The notes under the pieces: model-generated
Told to the model about the DNA's origin: nothing
Database searches by the model: none
What the model saw: only the letters and a program-made list of their open reading frames with translations
Shown: positions 54,495 through 63,903 of the stretch, piece after piece
Layout: the number at the start of each line of letters is the position of its first letter
How positions within the stretch are numbered: the stretch's first letter is position 1
Made by a program: the position numbers and the translations under genes
Source: a bacterium
GTDB lineage: Bacteria > Pseudomonadota > Alphaproteobacteria > Caulobacterales > Hyphomonadaceae
NCBI GenBank assembly: GCA_016125045.1
Contig: WGML01000004.1
Coordinates: 1 to 64,000, forward strand
Length of the DNA stretch: 64,000 nt
Direction of reading: 5' to 3'

Positions 54495-55165
54495 TGCGAG
54501 TCCTTGTAATCGAGGACGACGCGGATGCCGCGGTGTTCGTCCGGCGCGTGTTGAGCGAGGCCGGGCATACCGTGGATCTGTGTTCGGACGGTGAAACCGG
54601 TCTGCACCGCGCACGCGAGGGCGAATATGACGCGCTCGTCGTCGACAGGATGTTGCCGAAGCTCGACGGGCTCGCGCTCGTCAAGCGGTATCGCGAGGTC
54701 GGGGGGCGCGCTCATGCGCTGTTCCTGTCCGCGCTCGGCGATGTCGACCACCGCGTCGAGGGCCTGAAGGCGGGCGGCGACGACTATCTCGTGAAGCCCT
54801 ATGCGCCGAGTGAACTGGTGGCGCGGGTGGAGGCGCTCGGACGCCGGGCTCCGGGCGAGATGCCGGTGACGCGCCTGTTCGTCGGCGGTCTGGAAATGGA
54901 CCTGCTCGCTCGGACGGTGACGCGCGACGGCCAGAAGATCGATCTTCAGCCGCGCGAGTTCCGGCTGCTGGAGTTCCTGATGCGCCACGCCGGGCAAGTG
55001 GTCACCCGCACCATGCTGCTGGAAAAGGTGTGGGACTATCATTTCGATCCCCAGACCAATGTGATCGATGTGCATGTGTCGCGGTTGCGCGGGAAGATCG
55101 ACAAGGATTTCGTTAAACCCCTGCTGCACACCGTGCGCGGTGCGGGATATCGGCTTGAGGCATGA
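54494..55165 (+). CDS. OmpR-family response regulator (FeuP-like by position)
   Basis: 223 aa. Acidic pocket IEDDAD, phospho-acceptor Asp ~51 (VVDRMLPK), Ser at the switch (LSALGD), Lys in VKPYAPSE. Winged-helix domain (LQPREFRLLEFLMRHAGQVVTRTMLLEKVWDYHFDPQTNVIDVHVSRLRGKI). The order cyc/ccm-degP-regulator-kinase matches the cycHJKL-degP-feuPQ arrangement known in rhizobia. Overlaps the kinase gene. Confidence 0.9.
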   Translation: MRVLVIEDDADAAVFVRRVLSEAGHTVDLCSDGETGLHRAREGEYDALVVDRMLPKLDGLALVKRYREVGGRAHALFLSALGDVDHRVEGLKAGGDDYLVKPYAPSELVARVEALGRRAPGEMPVTRLFVGGLEMDLLARTVTRDGQKIDLQPREFRLLEFLMRHAGQVVTRTMLLEKVWDYHFDPQTNVIDVHVSRLRGKIDKDFVKPLLHTVRGAGYRLEA

Positions 55166-56676
55166 GGGTGGTGACGCAGTCGGGGCCTTCGCCAGCGATC
55201 GGCGAAGTCTTGGCTGCGCCGGTGCCCGCGCCGGTCCCCGACGCGACGGATGTGCGCAAGCGACGACACATCTGGGGCGTTGACCTCTCCCGCGTCGCAT
55301 CGCTGGTGCGCACGACGACCTTCCGGCTCGCGATGCTGCACGCGGCGCTGTTCATTCTGTTCGCTGCGATCTGCCTTGCCTATCTGTATTACGAGACCGC
55401 CGGGCATTTGCAGCGCCAGGCGCAGAGGGAGCTGAACACCGAGTTCGCGGCGCTCGCGGCGGCCTACCGGTCGGGCGGGTTCGACCGGCTGAACCAGTCG
55501 GTGATCGAGCGCTCTTCGGCGAGGGGCCGGTTTTTCTATCTTCTGACAGGCCCGGACGGTGCGAAGACAGCGGGTGATTTCGACGTGATGCCGGCTGAAC
55601 CGCTGCCGACGGGCGAAGTCGCCGACGTGCGCTTCGCCTACAGCGCGCGGACGATCGGCGGCGCGGAGACGCGGCGGTCCGCGCAGGGGCGCATTTCGCG
55701 GCTGATCGACGGCGGCGCGCTGTTGGTGGCATATGATGTAGGCGAGCAGGGCGACCTGTCGAACCGGGTGGGCAATGTCGTCTGGCGGTCCGCGATCGTG
55801 GGGCTGGTGCTGTCGCTGATCGGCGGCGCGCTGATTTCGCGATCCGCCGCCCGTCGCGCCGAGGAACTGGCGCGAACGACCGAGGATGTGATGGCGGGAG
55901 ACCTGTCGCGGCGGGCCCCGGTGCGGGCGCGCGGCGATGAGTTCGACCGGCTGTCGGAGCGCCTCAACGCGATGCTGTCGAAGCTGGAGCGGCTGATGAT
56001 CGCGTCCCGCCATGCGGGAGACGCCATCGCCCACGATCTGCGTTCACCGCTGACGCGGCTGCGCAACCGGCTGGAGGGGGGGCTGTCCGAAACCTCTCCG
56101 GAGGGGCGCATCCGCGCGATCGAGACGTCGATCGAGGATGTCGACGGCGTGCTGGACACATTCAACGCGATCCTGCGTCTGTCGCGCGTCCAGGGGGGCG
56201 CGTCCGGCGCGTTCAAACGCATCAATGCCTCCGCGATCACCGATGAGATCGCCGAGCTGTTCCAGCCGGTGTGCGAAGAGTCGGGGCTGTCATTTGACTA
56301 CAGGTATGACGGCGATCTCTATGTGAACGCCGACCGGGACCTGGTTGCGCAGGCGATGGCCAATCTCATGGACAACGCGATCAAGTACACGCCGCAGGGC
56401 GGCCATGTGCAGTTACGGGCGCTGCGCGAGGCGGATGGCGGGGTATGCCTTTCGGTCTCCGACAGCGGTCCCGGCGTGCCGGAGGAGGATCGCGAGCGCG
56501 TGATCGAGCGTTTTGTGCGCCTAGAACAGTCCCGCACGAAGCCCGGGAGCGGTCTTGGCCTGTCGCTGGCGTCGGCGGTGGCGGAGGCGCATGGCGGGCG
56601 GCTCACCCTGTCCGACGGCGTCCGGCAGGATGGACGGCCGGGGCTGAAAGTCGCGCTCTTCCTTCCCGCGCGTTAG
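55162..56676 (+). CDS. Sensor histidine kinase (FeuQ-like by position)
   Basis: 504 aa. A ~50-residue Pro-rich N-tail, two membrane helices (~58-75 and ~205-225) around a periplasmic sensor, a HAMP-like linker, H-box AIAHDLRSPLTRLRNRLE (His ~291), N-box NLMDNAIKYT, G1 DSGPGV and G2 GSGLGLSLA. Its start overlaps the regulator stop (ATGA). Confidence 0.91.
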   Translation: MRVVTQSGPSPAIGEVLAAPVPAPVPDATDVRKRRHIWGVDLSRVASLVRTTTFRLAMLHAALFILFAAICLAYLYYETAGHLQRQAQRELNTEFAALAAAYRSGGFDRLNQSVIERSSARGRFFYLLTGPDGAKTAGDFDVMPAEPLPTGEVADVRFAYSARTIGGAETRRSAQGRISRLIDGGALLVAYDVGEQGDLSNRVGNVVWRSAIVGLVLSLIGGALISRSAARRAEELARTTEDVMAGDLSRRAPVRARGDEFDRLSERLNAMLSKLERLMIASRHAGDAIAHDLRSPLTRLRNRLEGGLSETSPEGRIRAIETSIEDVDGVLDTFNAILRLSRVQGGASGAFKRINASAITDEIAELFQPVCEESGLSFDYRYDGDLYVNADRDLVAQAMANLMDNAIKYTPQGGHVQLRALREADGGVCLSVSDSGPGVPEEDRERVIERFVRLEQSRTKPGSGLGLSLASAVAEAHGGRLTLSDGVRQDGRPGLKVALFLPAR

Positions 56677-56741
56677 GTTGACCGGCGGCGGCTGACGTCC
56701 GATCCATGGGCGCGTTGGCTTCAGGAAGGCCGGTGCGCGAC

Positions 56742-59558
56742 ATGAAGAAAATCGAGCTGCCGAGGCTGCGGCCGCTGGCGGGCTGTGAGGGTGATCCCGC
56801 GGCGGCGCTGCGTCGGGCGGCCGCCGACGCGCCCTACCTTGCGCATCTTGCGCGCCGCCGCGCGGACCTCGTTTCCAGGCTTGAGACAGAAGCACCCGAC
56901 ACGATCATCGAGGAGGAGATCCGCGGGATGAGTGTCGACGGCGGTGTGGGCGGGGGACGGCCGGACATTGAGATGAAGGCGTTGCGGGACGCCAAGCAGG
57001 CCTCGCATCTCGTGATCGCGGGCGCCGATCTCGCCGGGGTTTCGACGGTTGCTCAGGTGACGGCGGCTCTGACGCGGTTCGCCGATGCGGCGGTCGAGGC
57101 GGCGTTGCGCGGGGCGGCGCGGCACGTCGCGACGCAGGGCCGGCTCGCGGCCGGGGACGCGGATCCGCTGAACGGCTTCTTCGTACTCGCGATGGGCAAG
57201 ATGGGTGCGCACGAGCTGAACTATTCGAGCGATGTCGATCTCATCGTCGTGTACGAGCCCGAAACGTTTCCGGTTCCGCCGGCCGAGGCGCAGGATGTGG
57301 CGGTGCGGCTGACGCGGGAGCTGGTGCGACGGCTCGAGGAGCGCACCGAGGACGGCTATGTCGTTCGCACCGACCTGCGCCTGCGGCCGGACCCCGCTTC
57401 GACGGCGGTCGCGGTCTCAACGACGTTCGCGCACACCTATTACGGCGCGGTCGGGCAGAACTGGGAGCGGATGGCGCACATCAAGGCGCGTATCTGCGCC
57501 GGCGACCGGGAGGCGGGGGAGCGCTATCTCGCGGAGCTTGAATCGTTCATCTGGCGCCGGCATCTCGACTACTGGGCGATCGCGGACATCCACTCGATCA
57601 AGCGGCAGATTCACTCGCACGGGCGGCACGCCCCGATCGGCGACAGGGCCTTCGATGTGAAGCTCGGGGTCGGCGGCATACGGGAGATCGAGTTCCTCGC
57701 GCAGGTGCAGCAGCTCATTCTGGGCGGCCGCTCGCCGGAGCTGAGGCTCGCGAGAACGACGGAAGCGCTCGCGGCGCTGGTGAAGGGCGCGGGCATGAAG
57801 CGTGGCGAGGCGCAGGCCCTCACCACCGCCTACGACTTCCTGCGGGGCGTCGAGCACCGGCTGCAGATGATCAATGACGAACAGACCCATATGCTCGCCG
57901 ACGATGCGGCGCGGCGAGAGGTCATCGCGCGCCTCTCCGGCTTTGACGTCAGGGACGAATTCGAGCGGGGGCTGGCGCAGGTCCGGCGCACGGTGCACTC
58001 GGCCTATTCGGACTTGTTCGCGCAGGAAGAACGGCTCTCGGGCGAGGCCGGCAATCTGGTCTTCACCGGCGTTGACGACGATCCGGGCACGGTTGAAACG
58101 TTGACCGCGATGGGGTTCAGCGACCCGTCCCATGTCATCGAGACGTTCCGGCGCTGGCATCGTGGCTCCATCCGCGCAACGCGGACGGCAAGGGGACGGG
58201 AGCTTCTCACGATCGTTGGGCCGCGCCTGCTCGCGGCGATGTCCGCGATGGGCGATCCGGATGGCGCGTTCGAGCGGTTCGCGGACTTTTTCGCCGCCTT
58301 GCCCGCTGGTGTGCAGACCATGTCGATGTGGGTGGCGCGCCCGGAACTCGCCGAGGACGTGGTCGAGACGATGTCGTTCGCGCCGCGACTGGCGCGCGAC
58401 CTGTCGCGGCGGCCGGCGATCCTCGACGCAATGACGGACGGCGCGTTCTGGCGCCCGATCGCGGAAGATGTTGCAGGGAGGCGCCGGGAGACGCTGCAGG
58501 CCTGGATCGCGCAGGAGGATGGTTTTGAGGGCGCGCTGAACGCCGCGCGGCGTTTCCACCGCGAAGAGGCGTTCAGGATCAGCTACCAGTTGCTGCGCCG
58601 GCGAGTGGATGCTGGCGAGGCGGGCGAAGCGTTCGCCGATCTGGCCGACGCCTGTGTGCAGGTGCTGGCGGATATCGCCAGCGCCGAAGTGGAGAACCGC
58701 TACGGCCAGCCGATCGGGCGGTGGCTGGTGTGCGGCCTCGGCAAGCTCGGCGGGCGGGAGCTCAGCGCCGCATCCGATCTCGACATGATGGTGATCTATG
58801 ATCCGGTCGAGGCGATGGCGGACGGACCGGCTGCAAGGTTCGTCCAGCGTCTGGTGGCGGCGCTGACGGCTCCGACGGAGGAGGGACGGCTCTATGAAGT
58901 CGACATGCAACTGCGCCCGTCGGGACGCGCCGGGCCCGTCGCCGTGAGGCTGCCCGCTTTTCAATCCTATTACGCAAAGGAGGCCTGGACCTGGGAGTTC
59001 ATGGCGCTCACACGGTTGCGGCCGATCGCGGGCGACCCCGGACTGCGCGAACAGGTCGCGGCGGCGCGGCTCGCCGCGCTAGCGATCAAGGCGGGAGACC
59101 CGAAACTCGGAGAGGATGTGCTGGACATGCGACGCAGACTCGCCCGGGAGAAGCCCGCGAAGTCGCACTGGGACCTGAAATTCACCGCAGGCGGGATCGT
59201 TGATGTCGAGTTCGTGGTTCAGCACGGGATACTGACCTCCGGGGACCGGATTGGCGAGGTGGCGAACCCCGGCACGCTTCCCGCGATCGAGGCCTTGCAG
59301 CGGGCCGGAACGTTCAGCGCCGAAGAGGCGAAGGCGCTGTCGGGGGCGTTGCGCCTGCAGCTGGACCTTCAGCAGGCGTTACGGGCGGCGATCGGGGACG
59401 GTCTCGATCCGCGGACGGCCTCGCCGGGCTTGCGGAGCTGGCTTGCGAAGCTTGCCGGGGCGGACGATTTTGAGCGGCTGGAAGCCCTTCTGGCCGAGCA
59501 TCAGGCGAACGCTGCGGCGGTTCGGGAGCGGCGGATCGGGTCGCTGGCGGGTGGCTGA
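56742..59558 (+). CDS. glnE: Glutamine synthetase adenylyltransferase / deadenylylase
   Basis: 938 aa. Two nucleotidyltransferase domains: GKMGAHELNYSSDVDLIV at ~150 (deadenylylating half) and GKLGGRELSAASDLDMMVIY at ~664 (adenylylating half), joined by a helical region with YWAIADIHSIKRQI and FRISYQLLRRRVDAG. Adds or removes AMP on glutamine synthetase in response to PII signals. ATG 56742 has AGGAAGG upstream; an ATG at 56706 would add twelve unconserved residues. Confidence 0.94.
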   Translation: MKKIELPRLRPLAGCEGDPAAALRRAAADAPYLAHLARRRADLVSRLETEAPDTIIEEEIRGMSVDGGVGGGRPDIEMKALRDAKQASHLVIAGADLAGVSTVAQVTAALTRFADAAVEAALRGAARHVATQGRLAAGDADPLNGFFVLAMGKMGAHELNYSSDVDLIVVYEPETFPVPPAEAQDVAVRLTRELVRRLEERTEDGYVVRTDLRLRPDPASTAVAVSTTFAHTYYGAVGQNWERMAHIKARICAGDREAGERYLAELESFIWRRHLDYWAIADIHSIKRQIHSHGRHAPIGDRAFDVKLGVGGIREIEFLAQVQQLILGGRSPELRLARTTEALAALVKGAGMKRGEAQALTTAYDFLRGVEHRLQMINDEQTHMLADDAARREVIARLSGFDVRDEFERGLAQVRRTVHSAYSDLFAQEERLSGEAGNLVFTGVDDDPGTVETLTAMGFSDPSHVIETFRRWHRGSIRATRTARGRELLTIVGPRLLAAMSAMGDPDGAFERFADFFAALPAGVQTMSMWVARPELAEDVVETMSFAPRLARDLSRRPAILDAMTDGAFWRPIAEDVAGRRRETLQAWIAQEDGFEGALNAARRFHREEAFRISYQLLRRRVDAGEAGEAFADLADACVQVLADIASAEVENRYGQPIGRWLVCGLGKLGGRELSAASDLDMMVIYDPVEAMADGPAARFVQRLVAALTAPTEEGRLYEVDMQLRPSGRAGPVAVRLPAFQSYYAKEAWTWEFMALTRLRPIAGDPGLREQVAAARLAALAIKAGDPKLGEDVLDMRRRLAREKPAKSHWDLKFTAGGIVDVEFVVQHGILTSGDRIGEVANPGTLPAIEALQRAGTFSAEEAKALSGALRLQLDLQQALRAAIGDGLDPRTASPGLRSWLAKLAGADDFERLEALLAEHQANAAAVRERRIGSLAGG

Positions 59559-59821
59559 ATGGCGATGGCTCGTCCAGCGGGGGCGACTCCGGGGATCGAC
59601 ACCATATCTGGCGGCGCATCCGGTCGCGGATGGGCGGCCTGCGCGGCCGCGCACGACGGACATGCCCGTCGCAGGCGTTGAAGGCGATGAATGGTTGAGA
59701 TTCAGAGGCCCGCCGCATGAGTCACCCCGAGGTCGTCGCCGGCGCCGGCGCGCGCCGGAACGCAGTGCGGTCAATTGCGACGCTTGACAGCGGGCCGGGT
59801 TGCGTGCGGGCATCGTGCGCC

Positions 59822-60412
59822 ATGACCACGGGATCACCTGAAGCAATACGGGATCCGGACGGAGACCTCGTCCGGCGTGTCGGCGAAGGAGACCGGCGCG
59901 CCGCCGCGGAGCTCGTTCGGCGTCACCTGCCGCGCATGGTGGGCCTCGCGCGGCGGATGCTTGGGGATGCAAGCGAGGCCGAAGATGTGGCGCAGGAAGT
60001 GTTTCTCCGCGTCTGGAAGCATGCGGCGAAGTGGAAACCGGGTCAGGCGAAGTTCGAGACCTGGATGCACAGGGTGGCGATGAATCTCTGTCTCGACCGG
60101 CTGCGTCGCGGTTCGCGAAACGGGGGAGAAGTGCCGGCCGACCTGCCCGACGAACATGCGTCCACGACTCGGGCGCTGGATGTCGAACAGCGTCGGGAAC
60201 GTGTCCAACGCGCGCTCGATCAGCTGCCTGAGCGGCAACGCGCGGCGCTTGTGCTTTGCTACTATCAGGAAAAGTCGAACATCGAAGCGGCGGAGATCAT
60301 GGACGTGAGCGTTGAAGCTTTGGAGAGTCTTCTTTCCAGAGCGCGTCGCGCCCTGAAAAGCGGGCTCGCTGCGGAGCGTGCTGAACTCCTCAATGGACTG
60401 GAGACGGGATGA
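59822..60412 (+). CDS. ECF-type RNA polymerase sigma factor
   Basis: 196 aa. Region 2: RHLPRMVGLARRMLGDASEAEDVAQEVFLRVWKHAAKW...WMHRVAMNLCLDRLRR. Region 4: ALDQLPERQRAALVLCYYQEKSNIEAAEIMDVSVEALESLLSRARRALKS. No C-terminal extension. The following membrane protein overlaps its stop (ATGA), as expected for a sigma/anti-sigma pair. Confidence 0.92.
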   Translation: MTTGSPEAIRDPDGDLVRRVGEGDRRAAAELVRRHLPRMVGLARRMLGDASEAEDVAQEVFLRVWKHAAKWKPGQAKFETWMHRVAMNLCLDRLRRGSRNGGEVPADLPDEHASTTRALDVEQRRERVQRALDQLPERQRAALVLCYYQEKSNIEAAEIMDVSVEALESLLSRARRALKSGLAAERAELLNGLETG

Positions 60413-60861
60413 GCATCAAGCAGATGACAGAAACCCGCTTTCTTGAAAGGCTTGCCGTGTACGGGGCGGACCTTCGCCGATGGCCGGCTGAAGAGCGGGA
60501 TGCGGCTGAAGACTTTCTCGAGGGTGCGCATCATCGGGCGCGCGACATCTGGGAAAGCGAACGGGCGTTCGACCGGTTGCTCGGCGTTGACGCAGATGAG
60601 GGTGTGTCGGACGCGCTGGCGTCCCGGGTGAGGGACTCGTTCCGCGCTCATGCCGCGGTGGAGCCGCGTCGGCGCTGGGTGTTTTACCTTCCGCGCTGGG
60701 CCGCCGGGGGGACGGTCGCCGCTTCGCTCGCGCTCGGCTTCGCGGCCGGATATGCAAGCGAGAGCGAAGTCGTGGACAATGACTATGCGCAGATGCTGAC
60801 CCTCACGGAGTCGGCGTCGGGCGGCGCCCTGCTGCTCAGCTTGCCTGAATTGAGCCGCTAA
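60409..60861 (+). CDS. Membrane protein, candidate anti-sigma factor
   Basis: 150 aa. Polar N-terminal half (MTETRFLERLAVYGADLRRWPAEERDAAEDFLEG), one membrane helix (~102-122, AAGGTVAASLALGFAAGYA), and a short periplasmic tail. No zinc-binding HxxxCxxC motif, so it would be a non-ZAS anti-sigma if it is one. The role is inferred from overlap with the sigma gene and topology. Confidence 0.65.
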   Translation: MSIKQMTETRFLERLAVYGADLRRWPAEERDAAEDFLEGAHHRARDIWESERAFDRLLGVDADEGVSDALASRVRDSFRAHAAVEPRRRWVFYLPRWAAGGTVAASLALGFAAGYASESEVVDNDYAQMLTLTESASGGALLLSLPELSR

Positions 60862-60865
60862 CGCC

Positions 60866-61465
60866 GTGATTACCAGCCGCACCTCCCTCCTTCTGATCGC
60901 CTCGCTCGCGCTCAATGCGGCGCTCGTGGGGATCGTGGGCGGCCGTTTCGTCAGCAAGGGGCCGCCGATCGAGCAACGCTATGTCGAGCGGTACCGGCCG
61001 ACATCGGAAACCGTACTCAGCGCATGGGCCCAGCTGCCCGACTCCGACCGGCAAAGGCTTCGGCAGGAGCTGCGGGACGCCTGGAACGGCGCCGAGTCCG
61101 AACGGGAGCTGCTGCATCTTGCTGGACGGGAAGTCGCGGACGCCGCGCGGGCCGAGCCATTCGATGAAGCCCGGCTGCGCAATGCGCTGTTCATATTTCA
61201 ACGACGCGAGGCGCTGCTTCAGCAGCGCGCCGAAGACATCCTGATCAGCCACATGTCGGGCATGCCGCCCGAAGCCCGCGCGATCGCGGCGGGCGGACTG
61301 CTCACGCCGTTCAACTCACGCGTGCGGGGAAGCAATCCGCGACCTGACGACCAGGCCGAGGGCGCGGCGACGAGCGTTCCCGCAGACGGTGGAGGCCGAC
61401 CGTTTCAAGGCTCGCGCATCGAACAGGCCGAGTCCGATCCTGCAAGGCCAGTGCAACAGCGCTGA
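60866..61465 (+). CDS. Periplasmic metal-sensor-like protein (CnrX/Spy-type)
   Basis: 199 aa. N-terminal anchor (LLLIASLALNAALVGIVGGRF), then a helical periplasmic domain (WAQLPDSDRQRLRQELRDAWNG...FDEARLRNALFIFQRREALLQQRAEDILI) of the heavy-metal-resistance/CnrX-like type, and a low-complexity tail. GTG at 60866, four bases after the previous stop. The trio sigma / membrane protein / periplasmic sensor resembles CnrH-CnrY-CnrX in layout. Confidence 0.75.
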   Translation: MITSRTSLLLIASLALNAALVGIVGGRFVSKGPPIEQRYVERYRPTSETVLSAWAQLPDSDRQRLRQELRDAWNGAESERELLHLAGREVADAARAEPFDEARLRNALFIFQRREALLQQRAEDILISHMSGMPPEARAIAAGGLLTPFNSRVRGSNPRPDDQAEGAATSVPADGGGRPFQGSRIEQAESDPARPVQQR

Positions 61466-61525
61466 GCGCGCGATCACCCGACGGACGTCGTCGGTCCGCT
61501 CTCAAACGGCCGCTCAAGGACGAAT

Positions 61526-63793
61526 TCAGGAGAGAATCGGCGTCCGCTGACCGCGAGGGGCCGGACTTGGCGCGGCCGGGCTCGCCGAGGTGATCGGCAG
61601 ATAGATCGAGACGGTGGTCCCGACCCCGAGCTCGCTTTCGATCCGCAGGTACCCGCCATGCATCTCCGCGAAGGATTTGGTGAGGGCGAGGCCAAGGCCG
61701 GTGCCCTGAACCGACCGGTCGTCCGACTGGCCCGCCTGCTCGAAGGGCTGGGCGAGACGGGGCAGGTCCTGCTTCGAGATGCCGATGCCGTTGTCCTTGA
61801 CGCGGATGACGATCCAGTCGCCGTCGACCGCGGTTTCGACGCGGATCGCGCCTCCGGCTTCGGTGAACTTGATCGCGTTGGCGACGAGGTTGAGCGTCAT
61901 CTGCTTGATCGCGCGGTGATCGCCGTTGATCTCCGGGAGGTCTTCGTCGGCGACAGCGGTGAGGGTGAGCCCCTTCACCTCCGCCCGGCGGCGGATCATG
62001 CGCACCGCCGCATCGACGGCGTCGAAGGGATCGATGGGGCGCGACACAATCTGCATCTTGCCGGCCTCGATCTTCGCCATGTCCAGGATGTCGTTGATCA
62101 TGTCGAGCAGGTGCTCGCCCGCAGCGTGGATGTCTTCGGCATAGCCCTTGTAGCGACGATCGCCGAGCGTACCGTGAACCTCGCGCATTATCATTTCGGA
62201 GAAGCCGTTGATGTGGTTCAGCGGCGTGCGCAGCTCGTGACTCATGTTCGCGAGGAAGACGTTCTTCGCGGCGTTCGCGCGTTCCGCCTTGGCCTTTTCA
62301 CCGGCGTGTTGCCGGGCGAGCTCCTGCGCCTGTCCGCTCACACGCTCAAGATCGATCACGGTGGCGGTCAGCCGGCGTTCCTTGCGGAGAAGGTCGCTCT
62401 CCTGCGCTTTCAGGGTGGTGATGTCGAGGCCGGCGGTGATGTAGCCGTCGGATGAGGTTTTCCGGTCGATGAGACGTAACCAGCGATCAGATGTGAGATG
62501 GATTTCGCGGGCGTGGCTGTCCTCCCCAAGCGGACGCTCGGTGCGGATGCTTCGCGCAGCCTCCGCCATGATGTGATCATAGCTCGCACCGACCTGAACG
62601 ATCGCGGGATCGAGACCGAAAATCGTCTGGAAGGCGCGGTTCCAGTGGGTGAGCCTGCGCCGCGTGTCCCAGATGGCGAACGGGCCCGGATAGGCGTCGA
62701 TCGCCGTGCGGGCGAGCGCCTCGGCGCGGCGGGAGCGGTTCTTGGCGGTCACACGCTCGGAAATGTTGATGATCACGCCGGCGAAGCCATCCTCGGTCGG
62801 ACCTCCGACGATTTCGAGATAGTGCTGGGCGTTCGACCCCACGCCGCGAAACGGAATGGAGAAACGCTCGATCGGGTTTGAGTGGGACAGTTCGGCAAGG
62901 ACGCGCGGGCGATCGGCTTCGGCGACGAAGGACATCATGTCGTCGAGCATCATGTCTCCCGGCGCGGGGGCACCCAGAAGGGCGGCGGCTTCGTGACCGA
63001 ATGACATCACGCCTTCGATGCGGTTCCAGCTCCAGAAACCAAGGACATTCGGCACCTCGTGTTCATGAAGCTGCCGGCCGAGCGGCGTTGCGCTGCCGAG
63101 CGCCCGTTTCGGGATGGGAGGCCGTTCGCCCGCGCGCAAAGCCTGGATGAGACCAAAGACTGCGAGCGCCGGCGCGGCGACGAGAAGGACATAGATCAGC
63201 AGCCGGTTGAGGTCGCCCAATCCGACGAGCGGGGCGGGCGTCTGGGTGCACACCGCCGCGCCGGCGCCGGAGACGGGCGCGCAGGCCGTCGCCAGTCGCT
63301 GTCCACCCTCGACCCGGAAGGCGCGATCCGGTCCGGCGATCTCCGCGATACGGACGGTGCGCGAGGGGCCTGTGTCCGGCAAGGCGATGGGCGTGGACCG
63401 TTCCGCCGCGACCCAGCGGCCCTGCTGATCGCGAGCGAATACGGTGGAGGCGCCGTCGGGGGCGATCTGCGCCCAGGAGCGGTCGCCGATCTCCTTGAGG
63501 TGGACGGATTTGAGCGACAGCGCCGCCCGGACGGCGTCGCGCGATGCGCCCGCCTGAAACATGCCCTCGATGCGTGACCGAAGGGCCACAAGGTCGGCGC
63601 CGACCATGTCGGCGGCGGACTGTGCCGCGAGCATTTCGTCATTGAGACGCGCCTTGTCCGCGGAGACGCGTTCCTCCCACGCCTTGAGGCCAAGGGAGCC
63701 GGTGAAGGCGATGAACAACAGGATGAGCGCCGGAACGGGAATCGCCTTCCGGTCGGTCTTGCCGGACGAACCCGACGGGCCGTGGGTATGCAA
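61526..63793 (-). CDS. PAS sensor histidine kinase, PleC-like
   Basis: 755 aa. Two membrane helices (~20-37 and ~195-213) bracket a periplasmic domain; then two PAS domains (~245-345 and ~370-470), a coiled coil, and a catalytic core with ANMSHELRTPLNHINGFSEM (His ~519), HLLDMINDILDMAKIEAGKM, NLVANAIKF, DNGIGI and GTGLGLALT. The H-box and DILDMAKIEAGKM stretch are very like the Caulobacter PleC/PdhS group that controls DivK. TTG at 63793 is the likely start, weakly supported. Confidence 0.85.
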   Translation of the reverse strand: MHTHGPSGSSGKTDRKAIPVPALILLFIAFTGSLGLKAWEERVSADKARLNDEMLAAQSAADMVGADLVALRSRIEGMFQAGASRDAVRAALSLKSVHLKEIGDRSWAQIAPDGASTVFARDQQGRWVAAERSTPIALPDTGPSRTVRIAEIAGPDRAFRVEGGQRLATACAPVSGAGAAVCTQTPAPLVGLGDLNRLLIYVLLVAAPALAVFGLIQALRAGERPPIPKRALGSATPLGRQLHEHEVPNVLGFWSWNRIEGVMSFGHEAAALLGAPAPGDMMLDDMMSFVAEADRPRVLAELSHSNPIERFSIPFRGVGSNAQHYLEIVGGPTEDGFAGVIINISERVTAKNRSRRAEALARTAIDAYPGPFAIWDTRRRLTHWNRAFQTIFGLDPAIVQVGASYDHIMAEAARSIRTERPLGEDSHAREIHLTSDRWLRLIDRKTSSDGYITAGLDITTLKAQESDLLRKERRLTATVIDLERVSGQAQELARQHAGEKAKAERANAAKNVFLANMSHELRTPLNHINGFSEMIMREVHGTLGDRRYKGYAEDIHAAGEHLLDMINDILDMAKIEAGKMQIVSRPIDPFDAVDAAVRMIRRRAEVKGLTLTAVADEDLPEINGDHRAIKQMTLNLVANAIKFTEAGGAIRVETAVDGDWIVIRVKDNGIGISKQDLPRLAQPFEQAGQSDDRSVQGTGLGLALTKSFAEMHGGYLRIESELGVGTTVSIYLPITSASPAAPSPAPRGQRTPILS

Positions 63794-63798
63794 CGCCT

Positions 63799-63903
63799 TC
63801 AGTGTCGCCTCCCGTCCTGAAGCGCCACCTTCATGGATTCGCCGGAGGACAAAAGGGACGCCGTCGCCGCGGGTATCTCGGCGACCGCTTGAAGCGCCGT
63901 CAT
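63799..63903 (-). CDS. Possible small protein between the partial gene and the PleC-like gene
   Basis: 34 codons: MTALQAVAEIPAATASL...MKVALQDGRRH. The ATG overlaps the stop of the upstream gene (ATGA) and GGGAGG lies just before it, the mark of a translationally coupled gene. Ends six bases before the TTG of the kinase. No family recognised. Confidence 0.4.
   Translation of the reverse strand: MTALQAVAEIPAATASLLSSGESMKVALQDGRRH

Noticed and set aside
59784-59821. TTGACA upstream of the ECF sigma gene as a promoter
   Set aside because: No acceptable -10 element at 16-18 bases.
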